Origin: an uncultured Lachnospiraceae bacterium
Lineage (GTDB): Bacteria; Bacillota; Clostridia; Lachnospirales; Lachnospiraceae
NCBI GenBank assembly: GCA_910587955.1
Contig: CAJUNN010000001.1
Span: 62,001 to 126,000, forward strand
Direction: 5' to 3'
Length of the DNA: 64,000 bases
The position numbers were made by a program, and so were the translations under genes. The notes beneath the pieces are model-generated. The model saw only the letters and a program-made list of their open reading frames with translations, was not told the origin of the DNA and searched no databases. Shown here piece by piece: positions 35,769 to 43,602 of the stretch (the stretch's first letter is position 1; every line of letters starts with the position of its first letter).

Positions 35769-36902
35769 ATGGCATCGAGTACAAAAGCAAAAAATGTGAG
35801 AAGAGGACCGGAAAGAGATCCGGGGCAAAGACCGGGAAGGCGGCGGCTCAGCAGGCAGGAACGTCAGAAAAGGCGCAGAAGAAAGCTTGCAGCTATGCTG
35901 GCCGTAGAGTTTGTGCTGCTCCTGCTCCTTGGTGTGGGCGTATGGGGTATCAGCAAGCTGGACAAGATTCAGGATCTGGGCGTGAACAAGAAAGACATTA
36001 CCATCAACGATATGGATGACGCCACGGAGGAAGTGCTGAAGGGCTACACCAATATCGCTCTCTTTGGAATCGATACCCGGGAAGTGGGAGAGCTGGGGGC
36101 CGGCAATCGAAGCGATACCATTATGATTGCCAGTATCAACAACGATACCAAGAAAGTAAAGCTGGTATCCGTGTATCGGGATACGTACATGAACCGGGGA
36201 GACGACACCTATTGGCGCTGCAACGAGGCTTATGCCAGGGGAGGCCCCGCCCAGGCTATGAACATGCTGAATACGAACCTGGATTTGAATATTCAGTATT
36301 TTGTCAGTGTAGATTTTATGGCCCTGATCAAAACCATAGACTTGCTGGGCGGTATTGAAGTAGACGTTCAGGAGGAAGAGTGGGAGTGGGTCAATGCCTA
36401 TATGCTGGAGACTACCTATATTACCCAGCAATATGGGAAAACCCTGGACGGCCCCGGTCTTCAGACCCTGTACGGCCTTCAGGCCACCTCTTTTTGCCGG
36501 ATCCGGGCTACAGCCGGAAGCGATTTCCGAAGGACGGAGCGCCAGCAGATGGTCCTGAAGCTGATTGCGGAGAAAGCGAAGAAATCAAGCTTAGGAACTA
36601 TCAATAGCATCATTGATGAGGTATTCCCGCTGATAGCCACCAACATTCCCAAGACGGAGATGCTGAGTATGGCTGCCAGCATGATGTCCTATGAGATGGG
36701 TGAGACGGGCGGTTTCCCCACCATGCTGGAGAATGTGCAGATCAACGGAGCGAAAATGCTGGCTCCGGCAGATCTGGAAGCTAATGTAAGGGAGCTTCAT
36801 CGGTTCCTGTTTGATGAGGATGACTATTATCCGTCGCCGACAGTTCTCAAATACAGCGAGCAGATTTCGGCAGATACGGGAGTTTACAGCTCCGAAGAAT
36901 AA
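35769..36902 (+). CDS. LytR-CpsA-Psr (LCP) family glycopolymer-peptidoglycan ligase
   Basis: LCP enzymes move undecaprenyl-linked polymers onto peptidoglycan. The 377-residue protein has a very basic cytoplasmic N-terminus (about 40 residues), one membrane helix (about 40-62), then the LCP domain: NIALFGIDTRE, NRSDTIMIAS, SVYRDTYM with the catalytic Arg137/Asp138, NEAYARGG and GSDFRRTERQQ. This places the locus product as a wall-linked polysaccharide. AGAAAGGG precedes the ATG. A strong terminator follows the gene, marking the end of the 24.9-36.9 kb operon. Confidence 0.93.
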   Translation: MASSTKAKNVRRGPERDPGQRPGRRRLSRQERQKRRRRKLAAMLAVEFVLLLLLGVGVWGISKLDKIQDLGVNKKDITINDMDDATEEVLKGYTNIALFGIDTREVGELGAGNRSDTIMIASINNDTKKVKLVSVYRDTYMNRGDDTYWRCNEAYARGGPAQAMNMLNTNLDLNIQYFVSVDFMALIKTIDLLGGIEVDVQEEEWEWVNAYMLETTYITQQYGKTLDGPGLQTLYGLQATSFCRIRATAGSDFRRTERQQMVLKLIAEKAKKSSLGTINSIIDEVFPLIATNIPKTEMLSMAASMMSYEMGETGGFPTMLENVQINGAKMLAPADLEANVRELHRFLFDEDDYYPSPTVLKYSEQISADTGVYSSEE

Positions 36903-36927
36903 ACTTGGGGAAGAATAGGAAAACAGA

Positions 36928-36961
36928 ATGGGCGGGGCATGGATACCTCGCCCATTTTTTG
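36928..36961 (+). terminator. Rho-independent terminator after the LCP gene
   Basis: Bases 36928-36938 pair with 36947-36957 (GGGCG core, one G-T pair), followed by a T-run to 36961. A closely similar hairpin with the same flanking bases recurs at 53312-53335. Confidence 0.85.
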
Positions 36962-36984
36962 AAATGGAGATGGGAGAAACAGTC

Positions 36985-37917
36985 ATGAGAAAGATTGACG
37001 CGGTGATTCTCACATACCGGCCGGGGAAAGAGCTGGGAGAACTATTAAAAAGGCTGGCTTCCCAGAGCCTTTCCATTCACAAGATCCGGATTATGAATAC
37101 CAGGTATGGGGTTTTTCCGGAAGAGATAATAGCCGGTTATTCAAATGCAGAGGTGGTTCATTTGGAGAAGGCAGAGTTTGATCACGGAGGGACCCGTCAT
37201 GAGGCGGCCAAAATGTCGGACGCAGACTATGTGCTCTTTCTGACTCAGGATGCACTTCCGGCCGACCGGTATCTGGTGGAGAAGCTGGCGGAAGCGTTTT
37301 CAGATCCCAGGGTGAAGGCGGCTTATGCCAGGCAGCTTCCAAGGGAAGACTGCGGGGAACTGGAGCGCTATACAAGAAGCTTTAACTACCCGGAGGAGAG
37401 CCGGGTGAAAACAAAGGCCGATCTGGAGACCCTGGGGATTAAAACTTTCTTCTGTTCCGATGTCTGTGCCATGTATGAGCTGGAGACCTACCGGAGGGAG
37501 GGAGGCTTTGTGCGGCGGACGATTTTCAACGAAGATATGATTTATGCCGGAGGCCTGATTAAGAAAGGATATGCGGTGGCTTATGCGGCGGAGGCAAAGG
37601 TGTACCACTCCCACAATTACAGCGGCAGAGAGCAGTTTCACCGGAATTTCGATCTGGCGGTTTCCCAGGCGGATCACCCGGAGATTTTCCAAGGCATCGC
37701 ATCCGAGGGAGAGGGCATCCGTATGGTGAAGGAGACGGCCCGGCACTGCATGAGAATCGGAAAGCCCTGGCTGGTTTTCAGCCTGGCAGTTACCAGCGGA
37801 TGTAAGTATCTGGGCTATAAGCTTGGGAAGAATTATAAGAAGCTGCCCCGGTGGATGGTGACAGCCTGCACGGCGGATCGGACATACTGGGAGAAGGGAA
37901 AAGGAGAGACGGTTTGA
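36985..37917 (+). CDS. GT2 glycosyltransferase, rhamnosyltransferase-like
   Basis: The 310-residue protein begins IDAVILTYRPG and has FLTQDALP (DxD-like), FNEDMIYAGGL and a YHSHNYS motif, as in RfbF/Cps rhamnosyltransferases of Firmicutes. The ATG at 36985 follows GGGAGAA and clears the upstream terminator, so it is preferred over an in-frame start at 36928 inside the terminator stem. It is the last glycan gene; its stop overlaps the TTG of hflX, so it is tied to the housekeeping operon downstream. Confidence 0.85.
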   Translation: MRKIDAVILTYRPGKELGELLKRLASQSLSIHKIRIMNTRYGVFPEEIIAGYSNAEVVHLEKAEFDHGGTRHEAAKMSDADYVLFLTQDALPADRYLVEKLAEAFSDPRVKAAYARQLPREDCGELERYTRSFNYPEESRVKTKADLETLGIKTFFCSDVCAMYELETYRREGGFVRRTIFNEDMIYAGGLIKKGYAVAYAAEAKVYHSHNYSGREQFHRNFDLAVSQADHPEIFQGIASEGEGIRMVKETARHCMRIGKPWLVFSLAVTSGCKYLGYKLGKNYKKLPRWMVTACTADRTYWEKGKGETV

Positions 37918-39200
37918 CAGACGGACAGGGAAAAGAGGAGCAAAAAGGAAACCCGGGACAGGCAGAAAAGGTCATCCTGGTGGGGGTCAGCACCGGAGAA
38001 CAGGATGATGCAGAGGAATCCCTGGAGGAGCTGGAAGAGCTGGCCGCAACGGCAGGCGCACTGGTGGCAGGACGGATTTTGCAGAAGCGTGAGGCAGTTC
38101 ATCCGGGAACCTACATCGGCAGGGGAAAGATTCAGGAGGTTCTGGAACTGGCAGCTTCTTCGGGGGCTGCGGGAATTCTCTGTGATGACGAGCTGACTCC
38201 GGCCCAGCTCCGGGGCCTGGAGCAGGAGACGCAGCTAAAAGTCATGGATCGGACCTTGGTGATTCTGGACATTTTCGCAAAACATGCCGTTACCAGCGAG
38301 GGAAAGCTTCAGGTGGAGCTGGCCCAGCTGAGGTACCGTCTGGCCCGTCTGGTGGGGCTTCGCAGTTCCCTGTCCCGCCTGGGCGGCGGAATCGGGACCA
38401 GGGGGCCGGGAGAGAAGAAGCTGGAGACGGACCGCCGGCTGATCAAAAGCCGGATTGCCCGTCTCAACCGGGATTTAAAGGAGATTGAGGTACACCGGCA
38501 GGTGGCCAGAAAGAAACGTATGGGCCGGGCAGCGGTGACGGCGGCCATTGTCGGTTATACCAATGCGGGAAAATCCACACTGCTGAACACGCTGACCGGA
38601 GCTTCTGTCCTTTCAGAGGATCAGCTTTTTGCCACCTTGGATCCCACCACCCGGAGGATGGAATTTTCCGGAGGGCGGGAACTGCTTCTGACGGATACGG
38701 TGGGCTTTATCCGGAAGCTGCCCCATCATCTGGTGGAGGCCTTCCAGGGAACCCTTGAGGAGGCTAAGTATGCGGATTTTATCCTGCACGTGGCGGATGT
38801 GTCCAGCCCTCAGCTGGAAAAACAGATGTATATTGTCTATGAAACCTTGCAGAGACTGGGAATTTCCGATAAAATGGTAATAACCGTATTCAATAAATGT
38901 GACTGCGTATCCGGCACTGTGCTTCCCAGGGATTTCCGTGCAGAATATACCATAGGAATTTCTGCGCTGACAGGACAGGGGATACCGGAGCTGAAAAAGC
39001 TGCTGGAGGAAGTCTTAAAGGAACGGCAGGTACTGCTGGAGCGTCTTTATCCCTATGCGCAGGCGGGGGATATCCAGCCTTTGCGCAGATACGGACAGAT
39101 TTTGGAGGAGGAATACCGGGCGGAAGGGATTTTTATCCGGGCATATGTGCCGCGGGAGATGGCCTGGGACACGGAAAGGATTGGAGAAGCGAATGATTAA
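37914..39200 (+). CDS. hflX: GTPase HflX (ribosome-associated)
   Basis: HflX binds 50S subunits and rescues or splits stalled ribosomes. The protein has 428 residues on the TTG start at 37914, which has AGGAGAG upstream and overlaps the preceding stop. The N-terminal HflX domain ends in GGGIGTRGPGEKKLE. The G motifs are GYTNAGKST (G1), DTVGFIRKLPHHL (G3) and NKCD (G4). A coiled linker precedes the G domain. It overlaps pyrF by 8 bases. Confidence 0.95.
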   Translation: MTDGQGKEEQKGNPGQAEKVILVGVSTGEQDDAEESLEELEELAATAGALVAGRILQKREAVHPGTYIGRGKIQEVLELAASSGAAGILCDDELTPAQLRGLEQETQLKVMDRTLVILDIFAKHAVTSEGKLQVELAQLRYRLARLVGLRSSLSRLGGGIGTRGPGEKKLETDRRLIKSRIARLNRDLKEIEVHRQVARKKRMGRAAVTAAIVGYTNAGKSTLLNTLTGASVLSEDQLFATLDPTTRRMEFSGGRELLLTDTVGFIRKLPHHLVEAFQGTLEEAKYADFILHVADVSSPQLEKQMYIVYETLQRLGISDKMVITVFNKCDCVSGTVLPRDFRAEYTIGISALTGQGIPELKKLLEEVLKERQVLLERLYPYAQAGDIQPLRRYGQILEEEYRAEGIFIRAYVPREMAWDTERIGEAND

Positions 39201-40113
39201 CAAACTGATTGCAAAGATTCAGAAAACACAGGCGCCCATTGTAGTGGGATTGGATCCCATGCTGGACTATATTCCGGCCCATGTAAAAGAAAAAGCGTTT
39301 GCAGAATTCGGCGAGACCCTGGAGGGGGCGGCAGAGGCCATCTGGCAGTTTAACAAAGAGATTGTGGATAAAACCTACGATTTGATTCCGGCAGTAAAGC
39401 CGCAGATTGCCATGTATGAACAGTTTGGGGTGGAAGGGCTGAAGGCTTACCAGAGAACGGTGGACTACTGCCATTCCAAAGATCTGGTGGTGATCGGCGA
39501 CATTAAGCGCGGAGATATCGGCTCCACCTCTGCGGCCTACGCATCCGGTCATCTGGGGAAAGTCCAGGTAGGGAGCAAATGCTATACGGCCTTTAACGAG
39601 GACTTTGCCACTGTAAATCCATATCTTGGCAGCGACGGGGTAAAGCCCTTCCTTGAGGTCTGCCGGGAGGAGGGAAAAGGCCTCTTTATTCTGGTGAAAA
39701 CCTCCAATCCTTCCAGCGGGGAATTTCAGGACCGCCTGATCGACGGACGCCCCCTGTACGAGCTGGTAGGAGAGAAGGTGGCCCAGTGGGGACGGGAACA
39801 TATGGGGGATTCCTACAGCTATATCGGGGCCGTGGTGGGAGCTACCTACCCGGAGATGGGAAAAATACTCCGCAAGATCATGCCCAAAACGTTCATCCTG
39901 GTGCCGGGCTACGGGGCACAGGGAGGGAAAGGAAAGGATCTGGCCCATTTCTTTAACGAAGACGGCTACGGGGCCATTGTAAATTCCTCCAGAGGGATCA
40001 TTGCGGCTTATAAGCAGGAAGCCTATGCGGCTTTCGGTGCAGAGCAGTTCGGAGATGCTTCCCGGGCGGCAGTAGAAGATATGGCAAAGGATATCAGGGA
40101 GGCTCTCGGATGA
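39193..40113 (+). CDS. pyrF: Orotidine 5'-phosphate decarboxylase (long subfamily)
   Basis: It converts OMP to UMP, the last step of pyrimidine synthesis. The 306-residue protein is the longer type 2 form. The catalytic GDIKRGDIGST motif is intact, and PGYGAQGG near the end forms the phosphate-binding loop. The ATG at 39193 is chosen because it gives the normal N-terminus (KIQKTQAPIVVGLDP); a start at 39055 would lie deep inside hflX. It overlaps pyrK in an ATGA junction. Confidence 0.95.
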   Translation: MINKLIAKIQKTQAPIVVGLDPMLDYIPAHVKEKAFAEFGETLEGAAEAIWQFNKEIVDKTYDLIPAVKPQIAMYEQFGVEGLKAYQRTVDYCHSKDLVVIGDIKRGDIGSTSAAYASGHLGKVQVGSKCYTAFNEDFATVNPYLGSDGVKPFLEVCREEGKGLFILVKTSNPSSGEFQDRLIDGRPLYELVGEKVAQWGREHMGDSYSYIGAVVGATYPEMGKILRKIMPKTFILVPGYGAQGGKGKDLAHFFNEDGYGAIVNSSRGIIAAYKQEAYAAFGAEQFGDASRAAVEDMAKDIREALG

Positions 40114-40880
40114 AATATAAAGAAACGGTCCGGATCGCAGAGCAGCAGGAGATTGCTCCGCACATTTTCAGCATGTGGCTTGAGGCCGGCTCCATTGCCG
40201 GGGAAGCCCGGCCTGGCCAGTTCCTTTCCCTGTACAGCAGAGATAAGAGCCGGATTCTGCCTAGACCCATCAGTATCTGCCAGATTGATCCAAAGAGAGG
40301 ACGCCTGCGTCTGGTTTACCGGATTGCCGGGGCCGGGACAGCAGAATTTTCCGGGTATGGAGTTGGAGATACCTTGGAGGCAGTGGGACCTCTCGGAAAC
40401 GGCTTTCCCCTGGATAAGGGATACCGGAATGTTTTCCTGGTGGGAGGCGGGATCGGGATTCCGCCTTTGGTAGAGCTATCCAGACAGCTTCCCGGCGAGA
40501 AACAGGTGATAGCGGGATACCGGGACAGGCATCTTTTCTTAAAAGAGGAGCTGGAGGAAAACGGCCTTTTCTATGGGGCTACGGAGGACGGGAGCGCAGG
40601 GACGAAGGGCAATGTGCTGGACGCCATCCGGGAGAACGGCTTGTCAGCGGAGGCTGTCTTTGCCTGCGGTCCCGCGCCCATGCTGCGGGCGCTGAAAGCC
40701 TACGCCCGGGAGCAGAAGATGGACTGCTATCTGTCCCTGGAGGAGCGGATGGCCTGCGGGGTGGGGGCCTGCCTGTCCTGTGTATGCAAATCCATGGATG
40801 TGGATGAACATAGCCAGGTAAAGAACAAACGGATCTGCAAGGACGGTCCCGTCTTTGCGGCGGAGGATATTGAGCTTTGA
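40110..40880 (+). CDS. pyrK: Dihydroorotate dehydrogenase B, electron transfer subunit
   Basis: PyrK carries FAD and a 2Fe-2S cluster and passes electrons from dihydroorotate to NAD. The 256-residue protein has an N-terminal FAD domain (LPRPIS), the GGGIGIPPL nucleotide loop and the cluster cysteines in ACGVGACLSCVC plus a fourth Cys in RICKDGP. The ATG overlaps the pyrF stop. Its partner pyrD is next. Confidence 0.95.
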   Translation: MKYKETVRIAEQQEIAPHIFSMWLEAGSIAGEARPGQFLSLYSRDKSRILPRPISICQIDPKRGRLRLVYRIAGAGTAEFSGYGVGDTLEAVGPLGNGFPLDKGYRNVFLVGGGIGIPPLVELSRQLPGEKQVIAGYRDRHLFLKEELEENGLFYGATEDGSAGTKGNVLDAIRENGLSAEAVFACGPAPMLRALKAYAREQKMDCYLSLEERMACGVGACLSCVCKSMDVDEHSQVKNKRICKDGPVFAAEDIEL

Positions 40881-40908
40881 GGTTTTCTGTATCCGAAGGA
40901 GGATGAAG

Positions 40909-41820
40909 ATGGATTTTCAGACAAGCGTATCCCTGGCAGGGGTAGAATTGAAGAATCCGGTGATGACGGCTTCCGGAACCTTTGGTTCCGGTATGGAATA
41001 CAGTGAATTTTACGATCTGGGCCTTTTGGGAGCTGTGGTTGCCAAAGGCGTTGCCAATGTGCCCTGGCCGGGAAATCCCACGCCGCGGATTGCAGAGACG
41101 GCAAGCGGCATGCTCAATGCCATCGGCCTGCAGAATCCGGGAATTGACGTGTTTATCAAGCGGGACATTCCTTTTCTGAAGCAGTTTGATACACGGATTG
41201 TAGTCAATGTGTGCGGAAAAACCACAGAAGACTACTGTGAGGTGGTGGAGAAGCTTTCGGATCAGCCGGTGGATCTTTTGGAGATCAATGTGTCCTGTCC
41301 CAACGTGAAAGAGGGCGGCATTGCCTTCGGCCAGAAACCGGAAGCACTGGAAGCTATCACCAGGGAGGTGAAGCGCCATGCCAGGCAGCCGGTGATTATG
41401 AAACTAAGCCCCAACGTGACGGACATCGGGGAGATGGCCCGGGCCGCGGAGGCGGGCGGGGCAGATATCCTGTCCCTTATCAATACCCTTACAGGCATGA
41501 AAATTGATATTCACCGGAAGACCTTTGCCATTGCCAACAAGACGGGCGGCATGTCCGGTCCCGCCGTTAAACCGGTGGCGGTACGGATGGTGTATGAGAC
41601 GGCCCGGGCCGTAAAGATTCCGGTTATCGGCATGGGAGGAATCTCGGGCTGGGAGGATGCGGTGGAATTTCTGCTGGCCGGAGCCACAGCCGTCTCCGTG
41701 GGAACCGCCAATTTTTCCAATCCTTTTGCGGCGATAGAGACAGCCAAAGGGATTCTGGCCTATATGGAACAGCATCAGGTGAGAGATGTGCGGGAACTGA
41801 TCGGAGCGGTTTCAGAGTAA
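40909..41820 (+). CDS. pyrD: Dihydroorotate dehydrogenase B, catalytic subunit
   Basis: This is the FMN subunit oxidising dihydroorotate to orotate, type 1B. The 303-residue protein has NPVMTASGTFGSG near the N-terminus, the catalytic Cys in INVSCPNVK and the FMN-phosphate site IGMGGISGWEDA and GATAVSVGTANF. The ATG at 40909 lies 7 bases after GGAGG; an ATG at 40903 is too close to it. The pyrK subunit upstream confirms the class. Confidence 0.95.
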   Translation: MDFQTSVSLAGVELKNPVMTASGTFGSGMEYSEFYDLGLLGAVVAKGVANVPWPGNPTPRIAETASGMLNAIGLQNPGIDVFIKRDIPFLKQFDTRIVVNVCGKTTEDYCEVVEKLSDQPVDLLEINVSCPNVKEGGIAFGQKPEALEAITREVKRHARQPVIMKLSPNVTDIGEMARAAEAGGADILSLINTLTGMKIDIHRKTFAIANKTGGMSGPAVKPVAVRMVYETARAVKIPVIGMGGISGWEDAVEFLLAGATAVSVGTANFSNPFAAIETAKGILAYMEQHQVRDVRELIGAVSE

Positions 41821-41827
41821 CCGCTCT
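41803..41827 (+). other. Hairpin spanning the pyrD stop codon
   Basis: GAGCGGTT (41804-41811) pairs perfectly with AACCGCTC (41819-41826) around a 7-base loop. No T-run follows. It may modulate pyrE expression or mRNA stability. Confidence 0.4.
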
Positions 41828-41852
41828 CCAGCGGACAAAGAGAGGATGAGAG

Positions 41853-42533
41853 ATGATGGAACAGTACAAACAGGAATTTATTGAGTTTATGATAGACTGC
41901 CAGGTGCTGAAATTCGGCGATTTCATTACCAAGAGCGGAAGAAAGACGCCCTTTTTTGTAAATACAGGCTTTTACCGGACAGGGGCTCAGCTTCGAAAGC
42001 TGGGACAGTACTATGCGAAGGCCATTGAACAGAGCTTCGGCCTTGACTTTGACGTACTTTTCGGGCCGGCGTATAAGGGAATTCCCCTTTCCGTTGCAGC
42101 CGCCATGGCCATCAGCGAGTTATACGGAGCGGATATCCGCTATTGTTCCAACCGGAAAGAGGTAAAGGATCATGGGGATAAGGGAATTCTTCTGGGGAGC
42201 CCTATGGGAGACGGAGACCGGGTCGTGATAATCGAAGATGTAACTACAGCAGGAACGTCCATCCAGGAGACCCTGCCCATCATCAAAGCCCAGGGGGATG
42301 TGCATCCTATGGGCCTGGTGGTGTCGGTAGACCGTATGGAGCGGGGGCAGGGGACCAAGAGCGCCCTTCAGGAGATTCAGGAGAACTACGGACTGCGGAC
42401 GGCAGCCATTGTGACTATGGCGGAGGTGGTGGAGCATCTCTACAACCGTCCTTACAAAGGAACGGTGATTATTGACGACGGGCTAAAGGCGGCCATAGAC
42501 GCATATTATCTACAGTACGGCACAGAGCAGTAG
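41853..42533 (+). CDS. pyrE: Orotate phosphoribosyltransferase
   Basis: It makes OMP from orotate and PRPP. The 226-residue protein has the type I PRTase PRPP loop VVIIEDVTTAGTS and the KFGDFITKSGRKTPFF N-terminal signature (here FGDFITKSGRK). GPAYKGIPLS is also typical. An AGAGG ribosome binding site precedes the ATG pair at 41853/41856. It is the last pyrimidine gene of the hflX-pyrFKDE run. Confidence 0.95.
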   Translation: MMEQYKQEFIEFMIDCQVLKFGDFITKSGRKTPFFVNTGFYRTGAQLRKLGQYYAKAIEQSFGLDFDVLFGPAYKGIPLSVAAAMAISELYGADIRYCSNRKEVKDHGDKGILLGSPMGDGDRVVIIEDVTTAGTSIQETLPIIKAQGDVHPMGLVVSVDRMERGQGTKSALQEIQENYGLRTAAIVTMAEVVEHLYNRPYKGTVIIDDGLKAAIDAYYLQYGTEQ

Positions 42534-42632
42534 CGTTGCTCCCGCATGATTCTGGGAAAGAGAATCCGCGAAGAATAAAAAAAGAAAAACAGTGAAAAAT
42601 GAAAATATATGGAAAAAACAGGAGGTATCCAG

Positions 42633-42785
42633 ATGAACGAGAGGGCATACAAGACCATGACGGGCGTAGGAGCGGGAAACTTAGCCATTGGCATTATACT
42701 TCTGGTGGTGGGGCTTGCGTCGGGGATTTTAATGATCGTGAACGGCGGAAGGCTTTTGAAAGCAAAATCGGACCTGATGTTTTAG
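42633..42785 (+). CDS. Small single-helix membrane protein (50 residues)
   Basis: This short gene has a perfect AGGAGG seven bases before its ATG. The product starts MNERAYKTM, has one hydrophobic helix of about 24 residues (LAIGIILLVVGLASGILMI) and ends with a basic tail NGGRLLKAKSDLMF. It lies between pyrE and the VanZ-like gene, 10 bases before the latter, in a run of small membrane protein genes. I do not recognise the family; the good ribosome binding site and helix make it a likely real gene. Confidence 0.75.
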   Translation: MNERAYKTMTGVGAGNLAIGIILLVVGLASGILMIVNGGRLLKAKSDLMF

Positions 42786-42795
42786 GTAGGTAGGA

Positions 42796-43272
42796 ATGAA
42801 AAAAGAAGTGATTAAAAAATTGCGGTGGGGCGGACGGGTGCTTTTGGGAATTTATGTTGCGTGCCTGATTTATTTCATGTTTTTTTCGGAGACATACGGA
42901 AGAACCATGGAGCACCGGGATTACCAGTATAATCTGGTGCTGTTCCGGGAGATCCGCCGCTTTATCCAGTACCGGGATGTTTTGGGGCCTACGGCGGTTT
43001 TCATCAATATTGTGGGAAATGTGGCAGTCTTTATTCCCCTGGGATTTGCGCTGCCTTTGCTGTTTGAGAAAGCCCAGGGCTTTGTGCGGGTGATGATCCT
43101 GTCCTTTTCCACAAGCCTTCTGGCGGAGACCATGCAGCTGATTCTGCGGGTGGGCTGTTTTGATGTGGACGATCTGCTGCTGAATACTGTGGGCGGATGT
43201 ATGGGTTACCTGGTCTTTGCAGCCGTTTACCGGTATTGGAAGGGCACTGCTGGAGGAAAGCGTAAGGCATGA
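42796..43272 (+). CDS. VanZ-like membrane protein
   Basis: The 158-residue protein has four to five hydrophobic segments and the VanZ pattern: YNLVLFREIRRF, the central NIVGNVAVFIPLGF, STSLLAETMQL and DVDDLLLNTVGG. VanZ gives low-level teicoplanin resistance in enterococci; for most family members the role is unknown. It overlaps the following small membrane gene in an ATGA junction and belongs to the same run as the 50-residue protein. Confidence 0.9.
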   Translation: MKKEVIKKLRWGGRVLLGIYVACLIYFMFFSETYGRTMEHRDYQYNLVLFREIRRFIQYRDVLGPTAVFINIVGNVAVFIPLGFALPLLFEKAQGFVRVMILSFSTSLLAETMQLILRVGCFDVDDLLLNTVGGCMGYLVFAAVYRYWKGTAGGKRKA

Positions 43273-43580
43273 AAAAGCGCTCTTATAAATTTACGGATAA
43301 AAAACATACGAAACAGGGGATATGTTCTACACTCCTGGGGCTGGCTGCCTTGATTCTTCTTTCTGTGGGAGTGGGAATGGCGTATCAGACCTTTGGCAAT
43401 GCCAGGAGCATGGCGGGCCTTCTGGGGCTTCTCTCCATGCTGGCATCCGTTCTGGGGTTTGTACTGGCGATTCAGGGCTTCCGGGAGGACGATGTCTATT
43501 ACCTGTTTTCTCAGATTGGCATGATAGTCAACGGTTCGCTTTTTATACTCTGGACTTTGATCTTTGTGGCGGGGATGTAA
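43269..43580 (+). CDS. Small membrane protein, DUF6142-like
   Basis: The 103-residue product has a basic N-terminus (KKRSYKFTDKKHTKQG) and three hydrophobic segments, matching the DUF6142 pattern as I remember it. No function is known. It overlaps the VanZ-like stop and is followed 22 bases later by the M29-type peptidase gene. Confidence 0.75.
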   Translation: MKKRSYKFTDKKHTKQGICSTLLGLAALILLSVGVGMAYQTFGNARSMAGLLGLLSMLASVLGFVLAIQGFREDDVYYLFSQIGMIVNGSLFILWTLIFVAGM

Positions 43581-43602
43581 TTTATGGCAGGAGGCAGGAA
43601 AA

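Noticed and set aside
35226..36431. Minus-strand open frame of 401 codons
   Set aside because: It lies opposite the WbaP-like and LCP genes, which have strong family motifs; no promoter or ribosome binding site.
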